Assembly: GCA_050177075.1 (NCBI GenBank)
Contig: JBFXHL010000077.1
Location: forward strand, 1-12,116
Source of the DNA: UBA2239 sp050177075
GTDB taxonomy: Bacteria; Pseudomonadota; Gammaproteobacteria; Burkholderiales; UBA9220
Direction: 5' to 3'
DNA length: 12,116 nucleotides
Below, one piece after another: positions 4,909 through 10,956 of the stretch (positions are counted from its first letter, which is position 1; the number at the start of each line of letters is the position of its first letter). Below the pieces are notes generated by a model. The model did not search any database. It was not told the DNA's origin and saw only the letters and a program-made list of their open reading frames with translations. A program made the position numbers and the translations under genes.

Positions 4909-6383
4909 ACACCGTCTCCTTGGTCGGTCGTCCTGACTGGGCCAAGTCCAAACCGGGGACTGGCGAGGCACCCCTGCCGCTGTCGCGGGAGATCGATCCG
5001 CCGACACCGTTCCCGGTGGACGCCCTCGGCCCCATCGGCGCCGATGTGGTGAAGGCGATGCAGACGGTCATCCAGGCTCCGGTCGCGCTGCTCGGCCGGA
5101 CCATCCTTGCTGCCATGAATCAGGTCGCGCAACCCCACGCCAACGTGGTGGTCGATGGCCGGGTGTCGCCCCTGTCCGAATTCTTCCTCACCCTGGGCGA
5201 ATCCGGTGAACGCAAATCGGCCGGCGACAGCTGGGCACTCCAGCCGGTACGTGCCCGGCAGCGTCTGCTGATGCAGCAATACGCCAGCGAGCGCGAGCAG
5301 TACGAAATGGCCGCGCAGCTCTTCGAAGCACAGGCCAAGCGCATCCTCGCAGACAAGAAACTCTCGACCGAGGCTCGTCAGGCCAAGCTGGCCGAACTCG
5401 ACAAGCCCACGGCGCCGATCATGCCGATGCTCATCGTCTCGGAACCGACCTCCGAGGCCCTGCAGCGGCAACTGGCCCACGGCCTGCCCTCCATCGGCCT
5501 GATCAACGACGAAGCCGGCCAACTGCTCGGCGGCCACGCGATGAGCAGCGAGAAGAAGCTCGGCACCCTGGCCACGCTCTCCAGACTATGGGATCGCGGC
5601 GAGTTCGACCGGGTGCGTGTCGGCGACGGTTCCGGCACCTACTACGGCCGCCGCCTCACCCTGCATCTGATGGCGCAGCCCATCGTGGCCTCGATGCTGC
5701 TCGCCGATCCGCTGGCGCGCGAGCAGGGGTTCCTGGCGCGTTGTCTGGTGAGCTTCCCGCAATCCACCGCCGGTACCCGCCGCTATGTGGAAACCGACCT
5801 TGGCCATACCCTGGAATACCGGCGCTACGCCGCGCGACTGACCGATCTGCTGGAACGCCCGTGGCCCCTCCTGGAGGACGACCACGAACTCGATCCGCCC
5901 GCGATCAGCCTGACACCGGCCGCCAAGCGTACTTGGGTGGCCCTCTACAACGACATCGAGCACGCCTTGGGCAAGGACGGGGAGCTGGCTCCGATACGGG
6001 CGCTGGCGTCCAAGGCACCGGAACACATTTCCCGATTGGCCGGCACCTTCGCCGTGTTCGAAGGTGAAGCCAACATCCACGAGAACCACGTCGACCGCGC
6101 GGCGACGCTGATGCAGCACTACCTCGGCGAGGCACTGCGTCTGTGGGGCACCGGCCAGATATCGGCGGAACTGAAACTTGCCCAGGAGGTGCTGAACTGG
6201 CTGCGCGACAAGATGGGGCCGGGGCGGGCCATCCCCCTGGCCGACATCTATCGCAATGGGCCGGCGGCGATCCGCAGTGCCGGTACCGCGCGGCGCGTGA
6301 TGCAACTGCTCGCCCATCACAGCTGGGTAGTCGCCGCCGAGCATCCCACGGCCCGCGAGGCCTTCGAACTGGTGGCCGTGTGA
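4905..6383 (+). CDS. DUF3987 (YfjI-type) protein with variant P-loop
   Basis: This 492-aa protein matches DUF3987, a family found in prophages, plasmids and integrative elements (E. coli YfjI of CP4-57 is a member). Visible landmarks are LTLGESGERKSAGD (about 96-108), which looks like a Walker A loop ending RKS instead of GKS; a charged probable coiled coil at about 115-165; PMLIVSEPTSEAL (174-186); a Walker-B-like IGLINDEAGQLLGG (197-210); and ADPLAREQGFLARCLVSFPQ (267-286). This order suggests an AAA/RecA-like nucleotide-binding fold, possibly a replication or DNA-handling ATPase, but activity is unproven. The start is coupled to the HTH gene by ATGA, and its TGA overlaps the next ATG by one base (TGATG, 6381-6385). 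Confidence 0.88.
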   Translation: MNTVSLVGRPDWAKSKPGTGEAPLPLSREIDPPTPFPVDALGPIGADVVKAMQTVIQAPVALLGRTILAAMNQVAQPHANVVVDGRVSPLSEFFLTLGESGERKSAGDSWALQPVRARQRLLMQQYASEREQYEMAAQLFEAQAKRILADKKLSTEARQAKLAELDKPTAPIMPMLIVSEPTSEALQRQLAHGLPSIGLINDEAGQLLGGHAMSSEKKLGTLATLSRLWDRGEFDRVRVGDGSGTYYGRRLTLHLMAQPIVASMLLADPLAREQGFLARCLVSFPQSTAGTRRYVETDLGHTLEYRRYAARLTDLLERPWPLLEDDHELDPPAISLTPAAKRTWVALYNDIEHALGKDGELAPIRALASKAPEHISRLAGTFAVFEGEANIHENHVDRAATLMQHYLGEALRLWGTGQISAELKLAQEVLNWLRDKMGPGRAIPLADIYRNGPAAIRSAGTARRVMQLLAHHSWVVAAEHPTAREAFELVAV

Positions 6384-6784
6384 TGGGATTCCAATTCTCC
6401 CGCCCCCTCGCTGCGAATCCCGCGAATCCCGCGAAAGCGGCCGCCACGCCTGAATCTGCGCCTGCGCGAAGCGATGCGCAAGGTGCGAATCCTGCCGATG
6501 GCGACGACCACATCCACTGCACCGACTGCAGCTGGCTCTCGATGAGCGGCGTGTGTCGTGCCGCTGGCCCGAGGCACAAACCCGTGGTTGCCAATCGCGG
6601 CTATCAGCCCGTGCGCGACCTGCCGCGTCGCTGCGAGGGCTTCGCTCCCTATGCCGACAACCCCGATCAGCGCCGTGGCTTCGAGCGTTGGCCGGGACTG
6701 GATGCCTTCTATTTCACAAACGCCACGCCGCCCGGCGTTTCCCACCTTTCCGTGGGCGGCATCCACTCTGGAGATCACAAATGA
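6383..6784 (+). CDS. Four-cysteine, putative metal-binding small protein (133 aa)
   Basis: The ATG at 6383 overlaps the DUF3987 stop, and the TGA at 6782-6784 overlaps the next ATG as ATGA. The 133-aa product begins with an Ala/Pro/Asn linker (ANPANPAKAAATPESAPARS, residues 11-30) made by a DNA repeat. A compact domain follows, with H43, H45, C46, C49, C58 and C84 in HIHCTDCSWLSMSGVC and RDLPRRCEGFAPY. The CxxC-x8-C-x25-C spacing suggests a zinc ribbon-like or Fe-S site. The tail reads RRGFERWPGLDAFYF. The function is unknown. The upstream in-frame extension was not used because it would overlap the DUF3987 gene by about 240 bp. Confidence 0.75.
   Translation: MGFQFSRPLAANPANPAKAAATPESAPARSDAQGANPADGDDHIHCTDCSWLSMSGVCRAAGPRHKPVVANRGYQPVRDLPRRCEGFAPYADNPDQRRGFERWPGLDAFYFTNATPPGVSHLSVGGIHSGDHK
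6412..6494 (+). repeat. GCGAAWCC-type repeat module inside the four-cysteine gene
   Basis: TGCGAATCCCGCGAATCCCG (from 6412), GCGAAAGCGG and, 43 nt later, TGCGAATCCTG (6484-6494) mirror the intergenic module at 3447-3519. In this gene it encodes the low-complexity linker between the start and the cysteine domain, as if the repeat had inserted in frame. Confidence 0.65.
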
Positions 6785-7689
6785 ACGTCAATCCCTTCAC
6801 CAAGAAAACCGCAGCAACGACCACGCCGAAACCCGCCAAGGGCGCCTCGGCCTTGAACGAAATCGAAATCGGGGATGTCAGCGCCGTTGCCGAAATGTTC
6901 AAGCGACTGCGCCAGCAAAACGCCCAGTACGACCAGGCCATTGCCGCATTGGTTGCCGCCAACCGTATCAAGAATGGATGGGACAAGCCGGCCGAGCCGG
7001 AGATGTCGCTCACCATCCAGCGCGAGGTGCTGGTGGGCTTGGGTGATACCGAAGCGCTTGCCAAGTTCGATCAGGAGCACCAGCAGGAACTGGCGCAGGA
7101 ACAGACCGCTCGCGCCAAAGCCACACAGCAGGTGCTGGAAGCACCCACCCACGTCAAGGCACTGGAGCAGTACATCAACGATCTGGCAGGCCAAATGGTG
7201 GCCGGTCTGGATGAATCCCTGATCGACGATGAAATCCGCCGCATCTTCCGCCCGAGCGCGCAGCGGATGTTGGAAGCCGCCAAGACCTTCGTGCAGGCAT
7301 GGCGCGAGATGCAGAGCGTGGAATCGGTGCTGCTCAGGCGTGTGAACCTGTTCCATTACAGCGTAACCGGCGATCACCGCACCCGCTATGAGCATGAACT
7401 GATTGGGCGACGTCGTGATGGGGAATTACTGCCCACCCTGATCGAGGGGCTGGCCTTTGAAGAGTTGCGCGACCTGAACGACCAGTTCACCCATCACGAC
7501 AGCGAGTTCGCGACGGCGCTGGATAACACCCTGCGCTCGGTCGGCTTCGATGCCTGGGGGCTCAAGGTCTATCACCCCAAGGGCAAGAATGATGAGCGCC
7601 GCGTGTATGCCCCCGATCCCAATCCGCCGAAGAAGTATCTCGATTCCTACAGCGAGATGGCGGCCGTGGTTCGCGTGGATGTGGCGTGA
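6781..7689 (+). CDS. Hypothetical protein (302 aa)
   Basis: The ATG at 6781 overlaps the preceding TGA as ATGA. The 302-aa product has a Thr/Ala/Lys-rich start (NPFTKKTAATTTPKPAKG), then long helices rich in Q, E and A (about 30-190), including KFDQEHQQELAQEQTARAK and EEIRR-type segments consistent with a coiled coil. The C-terminal third is mixed (RRVNLFHYSVTGDHRTRYEH, VGFDAWGLKVYHPKG, VYAPDPNPPKKYLDSYSEM). There is no membrane segment, signal peptide or recognised catalytic motif. It may be a structural or scaffolding partner of the neighbouring proteins. That is inferred only from the coiled coil and operon position. Confidence 0.8.
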   Translation: MNVNPFTKKTAATTTPKPAKGASALNEIEIGDVSAVAEMFKRLRQQNAQYDQAIAALVAANRIKNGWDKPAEPEMSLTIQREVLVGLGDTEALAKFDQEHQQELAQEQTARAKATQQVLEAPTHVKALEQYINDLAGQMVAGLDESLIDDEIRRIFRPSAQRMLEAAKTFVQAWREMQSVESVLLRRVNLFHYSVTGDHRTRYEHELIGRRRDGELLPTLIEGLAFEELRDLNDQFTHHDSEFATALDNTLRSVGFDAWGLKVYHPKGKNDERRVYAPDPNPPKKYLDSYSEMAAVVRVDVA

Positions 7690-7700
7690 GGGGGATAACG

Positions 7701-8141
7701 ATGGAAATTCCTTCCACACGATTTGATGCAACCGATCCGTTTGCCCAAGCGAAGCTGCAGATGAAGCAGGCGGAAACCGTCCTGCGGCAAATGCCGCCGG
7801 TACAGCGAGAACAGTTGCTGGCCGAGATGCTGCCACCGATGCCCATGCACCGGCCTTCGCCTGCCATCGAGCCTGCCGTGACGATGGTGAGCGTCAAGGT
7901 CGACGACTGGGATGGCGGGCCGGTCGTCCAGCAACGGTACCCAACCACTGCCCTCCGACCACGCCGCATCGTAGGCACGATCCCTTGGCAGTGGCGCTTG
8001 ATCGTTGCCGGCATCCGCCTGACACGGTTGGTGCGCAAGTCGGCCAAGCGGCAGATGAAGCAGTTCAACAAGCTGCAGCGCCAGATGATTCGACGGGTCC
8101 TTCCTCGCCAGAAAGCCATGCGGGGGGCGCGAGCGCGCTGA
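7701..8141 (+). CDS. Hypothetical basic protein (146 aa)
   Basis: The ATG at 7701 is preceded by GAGGGGGA (7688-7695) at a good distance; an upstream GTG at 7686 would overlap the previous stop and has no such site. Residues 1-70 form an acidic/amphipathic half with FAQAKLQMKQAETVLRQMPP. The C-terminal 55 residues are strongly basic (WQWRLIVAGIRLTRLVRKSA, then KRQMKQFNKLQRQMIRR), suggesting nucleic-acid or membrane-surface contact. The last 15 or so codons (VLPRQKAMRGARAR) lie inside the right copy of the 77-bp repeat, so the original C-terminus may have been replaced. Function is not recognised. Confidence 0.7.
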   Translation: MEIPSTRFDATDPFAQAKLQMKQAETVLRQMPPVQREQLLAEMLPPMPMHRPSPAIEPAVTMVSVKVDDWDGGPVVQQRYPTTALRPRRIVGTIPWQWRLIVAGIRLTRLVRKSAKRQMKQFNKLQRQMIRRVLPRQKAMRGARAR

Positions 8142-8171
8142 CTCGCCAGCGTCAGACCGCGAAACGAGGTT
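8095..8171 (-). repeat. 77-bp dispersed repeat, right copy (inverted relative to 3352-3428)
   Basis: The reverse complement aligns base for base with 3352-3428, sharing AACCTCG, CTGACGCT, GCGCTCGCGCCCCCCG and GGAAGGACCC. On this minus strand it encodes ARSRPP and FLARKDPS, paralleling the left copy. The loop region has diverged, but a stem remains possible (CTGAC-8 nt-GTCAG). It overlaps the last 47 bp of the 146-aa gene and ends just inside the following intergenic region. Confidence 0.85.
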
Positions 8172-8217
8172 ACCAGTTTCCACCCTGGTTACCACCCGGC
8201 GATCTGCCGGGTTACCA
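8168..8217 (+). promoter_or_regulatory. Three GGTTACCA repeats with a 7-bp hairpin
   Basis: GGTTACCA occurs at 8168-8175, 8187-8194 and 8210-8217. Between the last two, ACCCGGC (8194-8200) and GCCGGGT (8206-8212) form a perfect stem with loop GATCT. The cluster ends 17 bp before the 8235 start codon and is the likely control region of that gene. Which protein binds it is unknown. Confidence 0.6.
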
Positions 8218-8234
8218 CCAATCAAGGAGATGAA

Positions 8235-8648
8235 ATGAACACCACGACGATCAACAGCACGACCACCGCCCTACTGCCTATCGAGAGGTTGGGCCACTAC
8301 AACCCGGAGGTCGAGCAGCGGGTGCAGCAGTGGCTTACCAGCGGGCAGTTGCTGGCCTGGATTCCGATTCTCAGCCAGGAGAACTTCCCGGACGTCCCGC
8401 TGCAAATTCTGCAGTTCGCCGACCGGTATCAGGCGGCCATGCGCTGGCCCATCCACCGGCCGGAGGACTTGCTCGCCTTGCCGGAGGGCATCACCGGCTG
8501 GCTGCTGCCGATGGGTGCCGACGATACCGACGTGGCCTGCGGCGTCTGGAACGGCGAGGTCTACATCCTGGGCGTGCGGGACAAGCGCACTGGGCGCCCG
8601 CAGACCTTGCTAGGCGAGCGTTTCGATGTGAACAATCAGCAGAGTTGA
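8235..8648 (+). CDS. Hypothetical protein (137 aa)
   Basis: The ATG at 8235 has an excellent ribosome-binding site, AAGGAGATGAA (8224-8234). The 137-aa product starts with a Thr/Asn-rich segment (MNTTTINSTTTALLPIERLG) and continues with PEVEQRVQQWLTSGQLLAWI, then a segment with VWNGEVYILGVRDKRTG. There is no signal peptide, and no membrane segment is clear. It lies just outside the right 77-bp repeat and is separated from the six-gene block by its own repeat-rich leader, so it may be expressed separately. Its final residues (FDVNNQQS) come where the sequence switches to an unrelated RTX remnant, so the C-terminus may be altered. Function is not recognised. Confidence 0.75.
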   Translation: MNTTTINSTTTALLPIERLGHYNPEVEQRVQQWLTSGQLLAWIPILSQENFPDVPLQILQFADRYQAAMRWPIHRPEDLLALPEGITGWLLPMGADDTDVACGVWNGEVYILGVRDKRTGRPQTLLGERFDVNNQQS

Positions 8649-9465
8649 AGACACGTTACTGGAAGAAGTCACCCAACCGAGTGGTGCCCAAACTCTCTAC
8701 AACGCCATCGGCCAATACGGCGGTAATGTCATTGATGCACTGTCCATTATCAAGGCAATCCAATCCGGCGAGCCACTTCCGATAGTGGTGTCCGGTCTGC
8801 GTCTGGCAAATGACATCAATACCCTAAATGGTACGGTTAATCTCAATCTGAGCGGGGCGTCCAATATTGCCAGCGGCATTCTGAGCGTGATGAGTTTGGA
8901 ACAAGCTCTTCAGCAAGGGGATTCACTGGCTGCGGTGACCGCGGGGGCCCAGGCCCTGAGCTATGGTGCACAAGCATTTGCGGATTTCGCCGCCAACAGT
9001 ACCATGACGGCGACCACCTTCGACGAAATGGTTGCCACACAACTGGCTTACGATCAAGCGCAGGCATTCGCCAATACTATCGGGAAAGCGCTCCCTTACC
9101 TCAACCTCGTAAATAGCATTGCCCACGGTGACCCGGTTGGTGCAGTGATGGCCGTCCTCTCCATGAATCCGGCTACAGCACCTATCGCCATTGCCTATGC
9201 GGTCTTTAACCTCATCGACAGCCTCTTTGGCGGCGATGACGATCCTCCACCCGAGCCCTGGGGCACCGCCAGCGCCACCTGGTCCGGCTACACCGCCGTG
9301 ATCAGTTCCACTGGTGGCGAAGGCGGCCAGCAGACCGCCTACGACACCTACAACGGCGTCCTCTCCCACCTCAACCAACTGGCCGCCTACGAGCAGTCGG
9401 TCAACCCCGGCAGCGCCATCGGCGTGGTCGCCAACCACCTTCCCTCCCTGAGCTACCGCAACTAA
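8632..9465 (+). pseudogene. Truncated fragment of a giant RTX/calcium-binding-type secreted protein
   Basis: About 277 codons are open from just after a TGA (8629-8631) to TAA (9463-9465), with no credible start; the first in-frame GTG (8785) has no ribosome-binding site and lies inside conserved-looking sequence. The protein is Ala/Gly/Ser/Asn-rich with VIDALSIIKAIQSGEPLPIV, GAQALSYGAQAFADFAAN and TAYDTYNGVLSHLNQLAAYE. It ends at LPSLSYRN. As I recall them, segments of this kind occur within very long type I-secreted RTX proteins, before and between calcium-binding repeats. Both ends appear cut, and no GGxGxD nonapeptides remain. The reading frame is intact, so the truncation may be recent. 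The downstream secretion ATPase remnant supports the reading. Family confidence is moderate. Confidence 0.6.
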
Positions 9466-9468
9466 TCA

Positions 9469-9550
9469 AAGGGGTCAGCTTCGAATTGTTTTTCAATAGG
9501 AGATTATGAAATGGAAAACTTCCTGAAAACAAATCCGAAGCTGACCCCTT
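9469..9550. mobile_element. 82-bp element with perfect 15-bp inverted ends (REP/MITE-like)
   Basis: AAGGGGTCAGCTTCG (9469-9483) is the exact reverse complement of CGAAGCTGACCCCTT (9536-9550). Next to the arms, ATTGTTTTTC and GAAAACAAAT are also nearly complementary, so most of the element could fold. GGGGTCAG-type ends recall REP/RAYT-associated sequences of proteobacteria (from memory). It sits exactly between two truncated genes and may mark the deletion join. Confidence 0.65.
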
Positions 9551-9851
9551 CGGCGCCTGGACCCCCATCGGCGAACATGGCTCCGGCCTCTCTGGCGGAC
9601 AGAAGCAGCGCCTGGCCATCGCCCGGGCCCTGCTCAAGCAACCCAAAATCCTCGTCTTCGACGAAGCCACCAGCAACCTGGACCAACACACCGCCGAACA
9701 CTTTGCCCAGACCGTGAACAAGCTGCGGGGCAAGGTGGGGATGCTGTTCATCACCCACCAGTTGCCAAAAGGGCTGAAGGTGGATGAGGTGGTGATGTTG
9801 GGGGGAAAGGGTGAGGAACGGGGAATGGAAGAAGGAAAGGATGAAAAATGA
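9549..9851 (+). pseudogene. C-terminal remnant of a type I secretion ABC-transporter ATPase
   Basis: Starting at the edge of the 82-bp element, this frame encodes FGAWTPIGEHGSGLSGGQKQ, then RLAIARALLKQPKILVFDEA, TSNLD and MLFITHQLP. These are the ABC signature (LSGGQ), Walker B with catalytic Glu (ILVFDEA), the D-loop and the H-loop His. The Walker A, Q-loop and entire transmembrane part expected of an HlyB-type exporter are missing. The frame is open only back to a TGA at 9507-9509 and lacks a proper start. It ends in a charged Gly/Glu/Lys tail and overlaps the LuxR-type gene by ATGA (9848-9851). It is non-functional as a transporter and is probably what remains of the exporter for the RTX-like protein upstream. 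Confidence 0.85.
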
Positions 9852-10105
9852 CGACAGCCACAGATGCCAACATCGCGGTGTTGTGCCAGAAACCCGAAAG
9901 GGATAAGTCCCTTTCGCTCCGGGAACAATCCGTTCTCCAGGGGTTACTAGAGGGAATGACCGACGGGGAAATCGCGGCCATGTTGGGTGTGAGCGAGAAG
10001 ACCGTGAGTTACCACATGCGCCACCTCATCGCAAAGCTCGGTGCGCGGAACCGAACCTATGCCGTGATTCAGGCGTTGCGAATGAGTCTACTCAATTTGG
10101 ATTAG
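9848..10105 (+). CDS. Solo LuxR-type HTH regulator (85 aa)
   Basis: This 85-aa protein is almost entirely a LuxR C-terminal DNA-binding domain: LSLREQSVLQGLLEGMTDGE (about 22-41), IAAMLGVSEKTVSYHMRHLI (42-61), AKLGARNRTYAVIQALRMSL. All hallmark positions (E26, EIA, TV..H, KLG, R69) are present. There is no autoinducer-binding or receiver domain; only about 20 residues precede the HTH. It starts at an ATG overlapping the ATPase remnant's stop, with purine-rich AAGGAAAGGATG (9834-9843) just upstream. It may be a genuine small regulator once cotranscribed with the secretion genes, or a truncated LuxR protein. A stem-loop dyad lies downstream. Confidence 0.85.
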   Translation: MTTATDANIAVLCQKPERDKSLSLREQSVLQGLLEGMTDGEIAAMLGVSEKTVSYHMRHLIAKLGARNRTYAVIQALRMSLLNLD

Positions 10106-10116
10106 GCGATAATATG

Positions 10117-10162
10117 CTAAACGAGTAAGTCACCTATTCATGCGGAATAGATGGCTGTTTAG
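10117..10162. promoter_or_regulatory. Nested dyad between the LuxR-type and GNAT genes
   Basis: Outer arms CTAAAC (10117-10122) and GTTTAG (10157-10162) enclose a perfect inner hairpin CTATTC-ATGCG-GAATAG (10134-10150). There is no T-run, so it is a poor terminator. The inner part, about 20 bp long, is the size of a LuxR-family binding site, so it might be the operator of the adjacent regulator (inference). The rest of 10106-10271 is AT-richer and holds no gene. Confidence 0.4.
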
Positions 10163-10271
10163 TAATTCTGCGGATGTGGCGGCGGAAAAAAGCAGGTAAG
10201 GTAAGGCCGGACTACCGAAAAGCCTGGATTGGAATTTGTAAACAAACGAAATTGGATTAAGACATTTCATT

Positions 10272-10745
10272 ATGGCCATTCGTGCAGCAAGACTGGAAGA
10301 CATCCCCCACCTGGTGGAAATCGGGCGCGCTTACCATGAGGAAAGCCGGTTCAAAGCCTACGACTACGATCCGGCCAAGCTTGCCGCGAGCCTCACGGCC
10401 CTAATCAAAGACACTTCAGGGGCGCGCTGTTTCTTCGTCGCGGACGACAAGGAACAGAAGCCATACGGCCTTCTGATGGGGTGCATCGAGAGTTACTTTT
10501 TCTCGAATTGCCTGGTGGCCCAGTCAATCCTGTTCTGGGTTCATCCCGACCATCGGGGTGGCTCAGCAGCGTTGAAGCTCGTCTCCACCTTCAAGAAATG
10601 GGCCGAAAACCGCAAGGTTTTTGAAGTGGCGATTGGCGTCAACAGCGCGGTTCATATTGACCGGGCGGACAAGTTCTTCCGCAAGCTCGGGTTCCAGCTC
10701 ACGGGTGGAAACTATTCCTACATGGTTGGGGGCGGTGGCGTGTAA
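10272..10745 (+). CDS. GNAT-family N-acetyltransferase
   Basis: This 157-aa protein fits the GNAT fold, which transfers an acetyl group from acetyl-CoA to an amine. It starts with MAIRAARLEDIPHLVEIGRA (beta1-alpha1, a very typical GNAT opening). The acetyl-CoA-binding motif A is at about 89-104 (WVHPDHRGGSAALKLV, with the pyrophosphate loop HRGGSA). Motif B-like FFRKLGFQLTGG lies near the end (135-146). Length is normal for the family and nothing seems missing. No strong Shine-Dalgarno precedes the ATG at 10272. Similar stand-alone GNATs occur in prophages and near secretion genes. The substrate cannot be predicted. A link to the RTX locus, for example by protein acylation, would be speculation. 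Confidence 0.85.
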   Translation: MAIRAARLEDIPHLVEIGRAYHEESRFKAYDYDPAKLAASLTALIKDTSGARCFFVADDKEQKPYGLLMGCIESYFFSNCLVAQSILFWVHPDHRGGSAALKLVSTFKKWAENRKVFEVAIGVNSAVHIDRADKFFRKLGFQLTGGNYSYMVGGGGV

Positions 10746-10846
10746 GCACTGCTGACCAAATCGTACTTGGGTCGGTTGATTCAAACGGAAGGGCGTGCTG
10801 AGAACCAGCTTGGTTGAGCCGTCAGGAAAATAGGGGCGAGAGAAAC

Positions 10847-10948
10847 ATGGGAAAGAAACAGATTCGGGTGAATCGGGACGGCGCGAAGAATATAGCGAAG
10901 CTGACCCGTTTAATTCCGAACGACGCGCGGTATTGGGAAGCGGCGTGA
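10847..10948 (+). CDS. Tiny ORF (33 aa), possibly a remnant
   Basis: ATG at 10847, preceded by GGGGCGAGAGAAAC, opens a 33-codon frame to TGA (10946-10948), ending 8 bp before the next gene's ATG. The peptide is basic (MGKKQIRVNRDG, then NIAKLTRLIPNDARYWEAA). The codons for AKLT come from CGAAGCTGACCC, the same 12-mer as the end of the 82-bp element at 9536. It may therefore be a gene remnant picked up next to such an element, or a short leader peptide. The function is unknown. Confidence 0.3.
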   Translation: MGKKQIRVNRDGAKNIAKLTRLIPNDARYWEAA

Positions 10949-10956
10949 GGTGGGGG

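Noticed and set aside
4836..5537. Minus-strand ORF opposite the DUF3987 gene
   Set aside because: Shadow of a recognised family in a GC-rich frame; no start signal or motif. The same applies to 5586-6344 and 5905-6594.
9511..9717. Plus-strand ATG ORF starting inside the 82-bp element
   Set aside because: It is in a different frame from the clear ABC-ATPase motifs and gives only a Pro/Ser-rich translation.
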